From: an uncultured Clostridia bacterium
GTDB lineage: Bacteria; Bacillota; Clostridia; Oscillospirales; Oscillospiraceae
NCBI GenBank assembly: GCA_947176425.1
Contig: CAMWQV010000147.1
Location: 1 to 5,952, forward strand
Length of the DNA: 5,952 nucleotides
Direction: 5' to 3'
The notes under the pieces were generated by a model. The model worked only from the letters and a program-made list of their open reading frames with translations. It was not told the DNA's origin and did not search any database. Numbering within the stretch: position 1 is the first letter of the stretch; each line of letters begins with the position of its first letter. Shown piece by piece: positions 1-4,465 of the stretch. Both the position numbers and the translations under genes were made by a program.

Positions 1-1054
1 CGGCGGCCTCGTCCACCTCGCCCTGGGTGTCGGTGAGGGCGGCCACCCGCTTGATGAGCTTGTTATAGGCTCCGGCGGCGTTGTCCAGGTTCTCCCAGGA
101 GAACACCAGCCCCTTGCGGTAGTGGCTCTGGAGGCAGAAGAAACGGTACGCCAACGGATCATAGCCTTTTTCCTCCAGCAGAGACACCGTTAAAAATTCT
201 CCCTTGCTCTTGCTCATTTTGCCGCTGTTGGTATTCAAATGCAGGACGTGCATCCAGTAATTGCACCATTTATGCCCCAGATAGGATTCGCTCTGTGCAA
301 TCTCGTTGGTATGGTGCGGGAAGGCGTTGTCGATCCCGCCGCAGTGGATGTCCAGGTCTTCGCCCAAGTGCTTCATAGAAATGCCGGAGCATTCGATATG
401 CCAGCCGGGATAGCCTGCCCCCCAGGGAGAGTCCCATTTCAAAGCCTGATCCTCAAATTTCGACTGCGTAAACAACAATACAAAATCATTCTTGTTCCGC
501 TTGTTGGTGTCTTCCTCCACACTGTCCCGTACTCCGACGGCCAGATCCTCTGCGTCGTGGTCATTAAAAATATAGTAGCGATCTAATTTGCTGGTATCAA
601 AATAGACGTTTCCTCCGGCCAGATAACCATAGCCCTTTTCAATCAGGACGGAAATGATCTTAATATATTCCTCAATGCAGTTGGTAGCGGGTTCCACCAC
701 ATCGGGACGCTTGATATTCAGCTTCTGGCAGTCCTCAAAGAAAGCATCGGTATAAAACGCCGCGATGTCCATAACGGACCGATGCTCTCGTTTTGCGCCC
801 AGGAGCATTTTATCTTCACCGGTGTCGGCGTCCGACGAGAGATGCCCGACATCCGTAATATTCATGACGCGTTTGACCGGATAGCCTTCATACCGCAAGT
901 ATTTTTCCAGGATATCCTCCATGATATAGCTGCGGAGATTGCCGATATGCGCAAAATGATATACCGTAGGGCCGCAGGTGTACATTTTAACGATATCCGG
1001 ATGGTTAGGGACGAACTTCTCTTTTTTATGTGTCGCGGAATTGTACAAATACAT
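1..1054 (-). CDS. cysS: Cysteinyl-tRNA synthetase, 3' end missing
   Basis: Cytoplasmic class I aminoacyl-tRNA synthetase that charges tRNA-Cys with cysteine using ATP. I translated the minus strand from ATG at 1054 and the frame stays open for 351 codons to the window edge. Residues 25-43 carry the HIGH region (HIGN at 36-39) right after the TCGPT motif. KMSKS is at 279-283. The zinc ligands of the family are all visible: C27, C222 in HIECS, H247 and E251 in HHTNE; the 25-residue C222-H247 spacing matches C209-H234 of the E. coli enzyme. About 110 C-terminal residues (anticodon-binding part) would lie outside, given a usual length near 460. The start is set by an AGGAGG at 1065-1070, ten bases upstream. 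A promoter lies at 1117-1145. No T-box leader is seen. No frameshift or missing catalytic motif in the visible part. Confidence 0.97.
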   Translation of the reverse strand, partial: MYLYNSATHKKEKFVPNHPDIVKMYTCGPTVYHFAHIGNLRSYIMEDILEKYLRYEGYPVKRVMNITDVGHLSSDADTGEDKMLLGAKREHRSVMDIAAFYTDAFFEDCQKLNIKRPDVVEPATNCIEEYIKIISVLIEKGYGYLAGGNVYFDTSKLDRYYIFNDHDAEDLAVGVRDSVEEDTNKRNKNDFVLLFTQSKFEDQALKWDSPWGAGYPGWHIECSGISMKHLGEDLDIHCGGIDNAFPHHTNEIAQSESYLGHKWCNYWMHVLHLNTNSGKMSKSKGEFLTVSLLEEKGYDPLAYRFFCLQSHYRKGLVFSWENLDNAAGAYNKLIKRVAALTDTQGEVDEAA

Positions 1055-1080
1055 ACGATCTGATCCTCCTAGTCTCTGCC

Positions 1081-1107
1081 GCCCCTTCTGTTATGAAGGG
1101 CTTTTTT
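1081..1107 (+). terminator. Hairpin with T6 tract, terminator-like on plus strand
   Basis: CCCTTC (1083-1088) pairs with GAAGGG (1095-1100) around the loop TGTTAT, followed by six T at 1102-1107. On the plus strand this has the shape of an intrinsic terminator, although the only DNA upstream is antisense to cysS. On the minus strand the same stem lies near the 5' end of the predicted cysS leader, where it could act as a 5' stem-loop instead. Which strand matters is not decided by sequence. Confidence 0.4.
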
Positions 1108-1116
1108 GTCCTCATT

Positions 1117-1145
1117 ATATTACCAGTCATGGTTTCCTGTGTCAA
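1117..1145 (-). promoter_or_regulatory. Probable cysS promoter
   Basis: A perfect -35 box TTGACA (complement of 1140-1145) is followed after 17 bases by TAATAT (1117-1122); an overlapping perfect TATAAT (1114-1119) sits at a less usual 20-base spacing. The predicted start is near 1109-1111, giving a leader of about 55 bases. The -35 box contains the TGA stop of the small upstream ORF, so cysS has its own promoter directly behind the RHH module. Confidence 0.65.
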
Positions 1146-1311
1146 GAACTGCTTTTTGAAATTCGTGCCTCCGCCTTTGCCGCCCGGTAGCCTTTGGCCC
1201 TGCCGTACAGGAACGCTATACACAAAGCATCACAGATATTGCTCATATTTGCCAGAGGTCTGCGATGTTTGCCCGCTTAATATACCGCTTGATCTTCTCG
1301 ATTTCAGTCAT
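1142..1311 (-). pseudogene. Split small ORF, probably a frameshifted small accessory protein
   Basis: Two minus-strand reading frames abut. The first starts at ATG 1311 and gives 22 residues, beginning MTEIEKIKRYIKRANIADL and ending at the TGA at 1243-1245. The second starts at ATG 1246, overlaps that stop as ATGA, and gives 34 residues that include the segment LCIAFLYGRAKGYRAAKAEA, ending at 1142-1144. The charged N-terminal helix and the YGRAKGYRAAKAEAR tail recall, from memory and unverified, the two ends of one small (about 60-70 aa) hypothetical protein found in accessory regions of Clostridia. If so, a frameshift, perhaps with a small deletion, has broken it. The second ORF has no ribosome binding site; the first has only a weak GGAAG about ten bases upstream. 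The alternative is a real translationally coupled pair. It lies downstream of the RHH gene on the same strand and may share its transcript. Confidence 0.42.
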
Positions 1312-1335
1312 TTTGAAAAACTTCCATATTTTTTC

Positions 1336-1364
1336 TTGCAAGGAGGTTCCCAACCTGATATAAT
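1336..1364 (+). promoter_or_regulatory. Strong candidate promoter of a small plus-strand RNA
   Basis: TTGCAA (1336-1341), exactly 17 bases, then a perfect TATAAT (1359-1364); an A at 1371 is well placed as the start. The -10 box sits in the 19-base gap between the arms of a dyad (TTCCCAACC at 1347-1355, GGCTGGGAA at 1375-1383), so a protein could bind across it. No plus-strand protein gene begins downstream with a ribosome binding site before the terminator-like hairpin at 1399-1446. Confidence 0.6.
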
Positions 1365-1370
1365 AGATTT

Positions 1371-1446
1371 ATCCGGCTGGGAATCCTCGCCGGTGGGAGG
1401 GTTTCGGTGTAGACTTGTCACGGCCGCCGAAACCCTTATTTTTCTT
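1371..1446 (+). ncRNA. Candidate ~75-nt small RNA, antisense to the RHH transcript
   Basis: The stretch is bounded by a near-consensus promoter and an intrinsic terminator only about 75 bases apart, which suggests a short noncoding transcript. Two stem-loops can be drawn. The first is CCGGC (1373-1377) with GCCGG (1389-1393), extended by GGG/CCT after a one-base mismatch, with loop AAT. The second is the terminator stem at 1399-1435. The RNA would be complementary to the leader between the RHH stop codon and the downstream small ORF on the minus-strand transcript, and its 3' U tract overlaps the last codons of the RHH gene. This geometry is like the antisense RNA lying between copG and repB in pMV158-type plasmids (family knowledge); any similar function here is inference. 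I do not recognise a known RNA family. Confidence 0.45.
1399..1446 (+). terminator. Intrinsic terminator of the candidate small RNA
   Basis: GGGTTTCGG (1399-1407) pairs perfectly with CCGAAACCC (1427-1435). Two further pairs (a U-G wobble at 1408/1426 and G-C at 1409/1425) form only in plus-strand RNA. The stem is followed by TTATTTTTCTT. On the minus strand the stem comes just after the RHH stop codon but has no T tract, so it would not terminate in that direction. Confidence 0.6.
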
Positions 1447-1606
1447 GAGCCAAAAGAAGATGTATCCCTCTGCGTATAGCCTCTCCCTTTGTTATGTTGT
1501 GTTGTCTGCAATAGATTTCGAGCTGCTTTTTTGTTATTTTATCTAATCTGATGCTGAATCGAGATAGCTTGGGATTTTCTGATTTTGGCCTTCCGGCTGG
1601 TGACAT
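1436..1606 (-). CDS. Small ribbon-helix-helix (CopG/Arc-type) DNA-binding protein, 56 aa
   Basis: The minus strand encodes a complete 56-residue basic protein. Residues 5-8 are GRPK, common at the flexible N-terminus of this type. Residues 15-21 (SRFSIRL) fit the single beta strand that enters the DNA major groove as a dimer. Residues 24-37 (ITKKQLEIYCRQHN) fit helix A, the turn N-I-T-K-G follows, and residues 42-54 (EAIRRGIHLLLAQ) fit helix B. RHH proteins usually bind short inverted repeats as dimers of dimers and often repress their own promoter. AAGGAGG at 1614-1620 lies seven bases before ATG 1606; an in-frame ATG at 1609 is only four bases away and less likely. The promoter is at 1636-1663, inside an inverted repeat. 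Such proteins occur in plasmid copy control, antitoxins and mobile elements; no toxin or rep gene is seen here. Family confidence is high, role unknown. Confidence 0.85.
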   Translation of the reverse strand: MSPAGRPKSENPKLSRFSIRLDKITKKQLEIYCRQHNITKGEAIRRGIHLLLAQEK

Positions 1607-1623
1607 CATCTCACCTCCTTTTA

Positions 1624-1663
1624 TGTCACACCATTATTATAATTAGTGTGACACAAATGTCAA
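1624..1663 (-). promoter_or_regulatory. RHH gene promoter overlapped by a dyad operator
   Basis: On the minus strand a perfect TTGACA (complement of 1658-1663) and a perfect TATAAT (1636-1641) are 16 bases apart, with a start expected near 1629. A perfect 8-base inverted repeat, TGTCACAC (1624-1631) and GTGTGACA (1646-1653), brackets the -10 box, with arm centres 22 bases or about two helical turns apart. A third TGTCA half-site (1658-1662) lies in the -35 box and forms a shorter dyad TGACA-CAAA-TGTCA with its neighbour. This is what an autoregulated RHH promoter would be expected to look like; binding by the adjacent RHH protein is inference. Confidence 0.75.
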
Positions 1664-1698
1664 TAGCTTTTTCAACAATATCTGAAAAAAATTACCTC

Positions 1699-1728
1699 TT
1701 GTGCCGGGGGTGTAATTTCGTGTACAAT
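1699..1728 (+). promoter_or_regulatory. Probable amidase promoter
   Basis: TTGTGC (1699-1704), 18 bases, then TACAAT (1723-1728). The start would be near 1735, with a leader of about 45 bases that can fold a short hairpin, GCCGG (1740-1744) with CCGGC (1751-1755). It diverges from the RHH promoter, whose operator edge is about 45 bases away, so cross-regulation is possible but not shown. Confidence 0.5.
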
Positions 1729-1778
1729 GAGGGCAAACCGCCGGTTCTGTCCGGCCATACAAAGGAAAGGGAAAGATT

Positions 1779-2663
1779 ATGAAGAAACTGAAAAAACTTG
1801 CTGTACTCCTGCTGGCCTTATGCTTCGCGTCGCTGCTGACTCTCACCGCCGCCGGTGCGACCAGCCGCGCAGTATATATGATTGTCAACGGGGTTCCGCT
1901 GGTATCCTCTGAGGCTTACATAAATGAGAACGGCATCACGATGGTCCCGCTGCGGGCCGTGGCGGAAGCCTTGGGACTGAGCGTGTCATGGAATCGGGAA
2001 ACCCGTACCGTCTCGATTGTCTCCGAAGACGGAGAACACCGTCCTGTGGTCATGCTGGACCCCGGTCACGGCGGAAGCAGTCCGGGGGCGGTCTACGGCG
2101 GCGTAAAGGAAAAAAATCTGAACCTGGCTATCGCAAAGCAGACCCGTGAAGTGCTGGAAGAAGCCGGTGTGTTAGTCCTGATGACCCGAACCGGCGATCA
2201 GGACGTAGGACTGTATGAACGGACGGAGCTGGCTGCCGGATGGTGCGCGGACCTGTTTGTCAGTATCCATTGCAACGCCAGCCTGGATAATCCGGAAGCA
2301 ATGGGAATTTACACATGCGCCCGCGGAAAAGACAGCGACGGCTGGGAGATGGCCGATACACTGCGGAAAACGATGATTGCTTCTACCGGCGCAGCAAATG
2401 TGGGTACGTTTGAACGTCCCAATCTGGCCGTCCTGCGTACCGCCACGATGCCCGCGGCGCTGGTGGAATGCGGCTATATGTCAACGCCTGCGGAATTGGC
2501 GCAGCTTGTTCAATCCGAGTATCAGACGCAGTTGGCCCGCGGGATTGCCGACGGAATTTTAGCGGCACTGGAGGCAGATTTCAACTGGACGCCCGCCGAA
2601 GAAACGGAGGAAACAGAAGAAGAAACAGAGGAAGAAACAGAACAGGCGGAACAGGATACGTAA
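1779..2663 (+). CDS. Secreted N-acetylmuramoyl-L-alanine amidase (Amidase_3) with copper-amine-oxidase-like stalk domain
   Basis: Zinc peptidoglycan hydrolase that cuts the bond between N-acetylmuramic acid and L-alanine. Residues 1-27 are a signal peptide (MKKLKK, a long Leu/Ala core, AAGA-type cleavage site). Residues 35-81 (IVNGVPL to VSIV) match the copper-amine-oxidase N-like domain, often a cell-wall or surface module in Clostridia. Residues 90-265 are Amidase_3: zinc ligands H97 (DPGHGG), E111 (VKEKNLNL) and H164 (SIHCNA), and catalytic E230 (LVECGYMS), all present. The C-terminal 25 residues are an acidic Glu/Thr tail. ATG 1779 follows a purine-rich AAGGAAAGGGAAAG. Such enzymes act in daughter-cell separation, wall turnover or spore processes; the sequence does not say which. 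No choline or SPOR binding domain is present. A hairpin terminator follows 40 bases after the stop, and feoA follows on the same strand. Confidence 0.93.
   Translation: MKKLKKLAVLLLALCFASLLTLTAAGATSRAVYMIVNGVPLVSSEAYINENGITMVPLRAVAEALGLSVSWNRETRTVSIVSEDGEHRPVVMLDPGHGGSSPGAVYGGVKEKNLNLAIAKQTREVLEEAGVLVLMTRTGDQDVGLYERTELAAGWCADLFVSIHCNASLDNPEAMGIYTCARGKDSDGWEMADTLRKTMIASTGAANVGTFERPNLAVLRTATMPAALVECGYMSTPAELAQLVQSEYQTQLARGIADGILAALEADFNWTPAEETEETEEETEEETEQAEQDT
2598..2656 (+). repeat. Low-complexity Glu/Thr-coding tail of the amidase
   Basis: Purine-rich imperfect tandem units built on GAAGAAACAGAG encode an EETEE-type tail. It is in frame and ends the protein, so length changes by slippage in multiples of three would be tolerated. 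Confidence 0.6.
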
Positions 2664-2703
2664 CCGGCACATATACTGAAACGGTATCTAATGAAACTTA
2701 TAC

Positions 2704-2725
2704 GCGGAACGCCGTTTCGCTTTTT
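2704..2725 (+). terminator. Intrinsic terminator between amidase and feoA
   Basis: GCGGAAC (2704-2710) pairs with GTTTCGC (2714-2720), one G-U pair, loop GCC, followed by TTTTT (2721-2725). It ends just two bases before the feoA ribosome binding site, so it may be a partial terminator or attenuator rather than a full stop. Confidence 0.6.
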
Positions 2726-2743
2726 GGAAGGAGAATCTTTACT

Positions 2744-2986
2744 ATGGAGGATGCTCTGACGCTGGACCGGCTGCCTGTGGGATGCCGGGCCGCCGTGACC
2801 GCTCTCTCCGCTCCGGACGCTCTGCGCCGCAGGATGCTGGACCTGGGTTTTGTACCCGGCTGTCACGTGTCCGCAGTGCAGGAAAGTCCATGGGGAGACC
2901 CTGTCGCGTATTCTGTCTGCGGCGCCGTGATCGCTCTGCGCCGCGCCGATGCCCGTCAGATTGCTGTGCATACTTTTTCTGAATAA
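2744..2986 (+). CDS. feoA: FeoA-like SH3-fold protein, 80 aa, without a neighbouring feoB
   Basis: Small cytosolic protein of the FeoA family, an SH3-like barrel thought to help the FeoB ferrous-iron transporter at the membrane. The whole length fits: LPVGCRAAVTAL (residues 9-20) is the first strand pair, RRMLDLGFVPGCHV (29-42) is the family's L-x-x-LGF-x-PG signature, WGDPVAYSVCGAVIALRR (49-66) matches the P-x-GDP and V-x-G-x-x-IALR parts, and ARQIAVH ends it. Usual family length is 75-85. AAGGAG at 2728-2733 is ten bases before ATG. No feoB or second feoA is in the window. I see no convincing own promoter: the best candidate (2676-2704) is weak and would start inside the terminator stem, so expression may depend on read-through from the amidase. 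Name given by family; a role in iron uptake at this locus is inferred only. Confidence 0.85.
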   Translation: MEDALTLDRLPVGCRAAVTALSAPDALRRRMLDLGFVPGCHVSAVQESPWGDPVAYSVCGAVIALRRADARQIAVHTFSE

Positions 2987-2994
2987 AACATACA

Positions 2995-3031
2995 AAACCG
3001 CCGCAGATCAAACACCTGCGGCGGTTTGTTT
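2995..3031 (+). terminator. Bidirectional terminator between feoA and the convergent gene
   Basis: A perfect 12-base stem, AAACCGCCGCAG (2995-3006) with CTGCGGCGGTTT (3016-3027), loop of nine, followed by GTTT. Read on the other strand it ends in TTTTG plus a T-rich stretch. It starts nine bases after the feoA stop and six bases beyond the stop of the minus-strand gene, so it serves both. Confidence 0.9.
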
Positions 3032-3036
3032 CCCAA

Positions 3037-3447
3037 TCACTCCAGATCGACGCTGATATGATCGGTTCCGTGGGCTTCAAATTCGCCCATATACTGTTCC
3101 ATACGCTCCATGACCTCGTCATAGTTCTCCAGTGTTGCCCGTTCCGCATCCAAGTCCCGCAGGGCCAGTTCTTCCGCCAGGATCTCAAAAAACGTCACGT
3201 CCTCATATGCCATAATCGCCTCATGTATCCCGCCCTCGGCAAAGGCGCGGGAGGGAATGGCCTCTCCGCCATACAGCTCTACCAGCGCTGCCATACCGTG
3301 ATCCAAACAGTGGGAAAACACTACGCTCTCGACCTGGTCATAGTCCCGGATTCTGTCTTCTCCCCGTGCGGAGTTCAGGACCCAATTGCCTATGTACACC
3401 AAGTCCAGCAGGCGGCGGTATTGCTTTTCTGTCAGATGCAGCTCCAT
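3037..3447 (-). CDS. Conserved hypothetical protein, 136 aa, acidic and helical
   Basis: I do not recognise a named domain. The protein begins MELHLTEKQYRRLLDLVYIGNWVLNS and reads as a soluble, mostly alpha-helical protein with no signal peptide and no membrane segment. It is rich in Glu and Asp, especially in the C-terminal half (residues 80-136, such as FFEILAEELALRDLDAE). Single cysteine at 47 (VFSHCLDHG) near two histidines. From memory, similar proteins with LTEKQYR-LLDLVYIGNWV-NS near the N-terminus occur in gut Clostridia, always labelled hypothetical; I cannot verify that here. Codon use and GC look like the neighbours. AAGGAGG at 3454-3460 is six bases before ATG, which fixes the start. 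A candidate promoter is at 3500-3528. It stands alone, convergent with feoA and divergent from murI. Confidence 0.85.
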   Translation of the reverse strand: MELHLTEKQYRRLLDLVYIGNWVLNSARGEDRIRDYDQVESVVFSHCLDHGMAALVELYGGEAIPSRAFAEGGIHEAIMAYEDVTFFEILAEELALRDLDAERATLENYDEVMERMEQYMGEFEAHGTDHISVDLE

Positions 3448-3499
3448 GATGAACCTCCTTCCGGCATAGTGTCGGCATCATAAAAGAATCAGTATCTAC

Positions 3500-3528
3500 A
3501 GTATAACATAATTCCACGAAAAATTCCA
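3500..3528 (-). promoter_or_regulatory. Candidate promoter of the 136-aa gene, within a direct repeat
   Basis: On the minus strand TATACT (3500-3505) is a good -10. At 17 bases the -35 is TGGAAT (3523-3528), which is poor. The -35 position lies inside the second of two direct copies of ATTCCAC (3511-3517 and 3523-3529, plus strand), 12 bases apart, each followed by an A-rich GAAAA. A weak -35 in a repeat suggests activator dependence, which is inference. Confidence 0.45.
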
Positions 3529-3562
3529 CAGAAAATACAGGGCAAATAGCCCAAATTTTTAC

Positions 3563-3591
3563 TTGTTATTGGTGATAATTCATAGTACAAT
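3563..3591 (+). promoter_or_regulatory. Probable promoter of the murI operon
   Basis: TTGTTA (3563-3568), exactly 17 bases, TACAAT (3586-3591). Transcription would begin near 3598, about 50 bases before the TTG start of murI. This also rules out the longer in-frame ATG at 3563 as the murI start, since it lies in the -35 box. Confidence 0.6.
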
Positions 3592-3608
3592 AATAAAGTT
3601 ATCGTCAG

Positions 3609-3637
3609 GCCCGCTTTTCACGCGGGTTTTAAGGAGG
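3609..3637 (+). promoter_or_regulatory. Leader hairpin next to the murI ribosome binding site
   Basis: CCCGC (3610-3614) pairs with GCGGG (3622-3626), loop TTTTCAC, then TTTT, directly followed by AAGGAGG (3631-3637). It is terminator-like but short (five or six pairs, four T). The ribosome binding site decides the start: it is nine bases before TTG 3647. Confidence 0.5.
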
Positions 3638-3646
3638 TTTTCTGCC

Positions 3647-4456
3647 TTGAATCAGCGACCGATTGGGGTGTTTGACTCCGGCCTGGGCGGACTGACCGCA
3701 GTACGCCAGCTCCGCCGTCTCATGCCCTCCGAGAACATTATATACTTCGGGGATACCTCCCGTGTCCCCTACGGAAACCGCAGCCGGGAGACGATCCTCA
3801 AATACGCCAGACAGGATACCCGATTTCTGCGCAGCTTCGATCTGAAAGCGATTGTCATTGCCTGCGGGACAGTCAGCAGCAACTGCCTGACGGAACTGCG
3901 GGCGGAAAATGATATCCCAATTATTGAAGTGGTTGGACCCGCCGCACAGCGCGCCGCTGCCGTTACGAAAAATCATCGGATTGGCGTTGTGGCTACACGG
4001 GCTACCATCTCCAGCGGCGCTTTTGCAAACGCGCTGGGGGCGTCGCTGGATTTAATGGTCTTCAGCTGCCCGTGCCCCCTGTTCGTTCCGCTGGTGGAAG
4101 AAGGACGCTGCCGTCCCGGGGACCCTGTGATTGAACTGGTGGCGGAGGAGTATCTGCGCCCTCTGCGGGACAACAATGTGGATACTCTGGTGCTGGGCTG
4201 TACACATTATCCCCTCTTAGCCGATGTGATCGGTCAAATCATGGGGCCGGATGTAGCATTAATTGATTCCGGCGCGGAGGCCGCCGGCGCTTTGCAGACG
4301 CTGCTGTCGGAACAGGACGCTTTGGCTGAACGGGAAAAGGGATCGGCCAGCTTCTATACCAGTGACCGCGCCGCGGATTTTCAGCGTCTGGCCGCGCTGT
4401 TTTTGGGGAAGGACCTGCCTGTACAGGCGAAACAAATTGATATTACGGCTTATTAG
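3647..4456 (+). CDS. murI: Glutamate racemase, TTG start, 269 aa
   Basis: Cytosolic cofactor-independent enzyme that makes D-glutamate for peptidoglycan by a two-cysteine mechanism. Family landmarks: FDSGLGGL (residues 9-16, with D10 and S11), FGDTSRVPYGNRS (34-46), first catalytic C73 in IACGTVSS, E152 in VEEG, and second catalytic C185 with T186 and H187 in GCTHYPLL. Length fits the usual 260-275. The first motif normally reads ACNT; here the Asn is Gly (G74), while both cysteines remain, so activity is still expected. The start is TTG 3647 because AAGGAGG is nine bases before it and the protein then begins NQRPIGVFDSG as in homologues; the in-frame ATG 28 codons upstream lies in the promoter. 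First gene of a tight operon: the next gene starts three to nine bases after the stop. Two promoter-proximal elements, a hairpin and a 17-spaced promoter, precede it. Confidence 0.94.
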   Translation: MNQRPIGVFDSGLGGLTAVRQLRRLMPSENIIYFGDTSRVPYGNRSRETILKYARQDTRFLRSFDLKAIVIACGTVSSNCLTELRAENDIPIIEVVGPAAQRAAAVTKNHRIGVVATRATISSGAFANALGASLDLMVFSCPCPLFVPLVEEGRCRPGDPVIELVAEEYLRPLRDNNVDTLVLGCTHYPLLADVIGQIMGPDVALIDSGAEAAGALQTLLSEQDALAEREKGSASFYTSDRAADFQRLAALFLGKDLPVQAKQIDITAY

Positions 4457-4465
4457 TGATTGCGT

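Noticed and set aside
1347..1383. Integron attC-like recombination site
   Set aside because: A GTTGGG/CCCAAC-like arm is present but there are no matched R and L boxes, no cassette array and no integrase.
1055..1435. T-box riboswitch upstream of cysS
   Set aside because: No TGGNACCGCG-type antiterminator sequence and no terminator in the minus-strand orientation; the predicted leader is only about 55 bases.
1026..1511. Open frames of 65, 67 and 149 codons across the gap
   Set aside because: None has a ribosome binding site at its start, and they run across promoters, hairpins and the opposite strand of the better supported RHH and small ORFs.
2676..2704. Promoter for feoA (CTGAAA-17-TATACG)
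   Set aside because: Both boxes are weak and the start would fall inside the terminator stem.
3540..3560. GGGC-AAATA-GCCC hairpin followed by A and T runs
   Set aside because: Only four pairs, and it sits between divergent promoters with no transcript needing termination there; likely chance.
3563..3646. Longer murI start at ATG 3563
   Set aside because: It lies in the -35 box of the promoter, adds 28 residues with no family match, and has no ribosome binding site, unlike TTG 3647.
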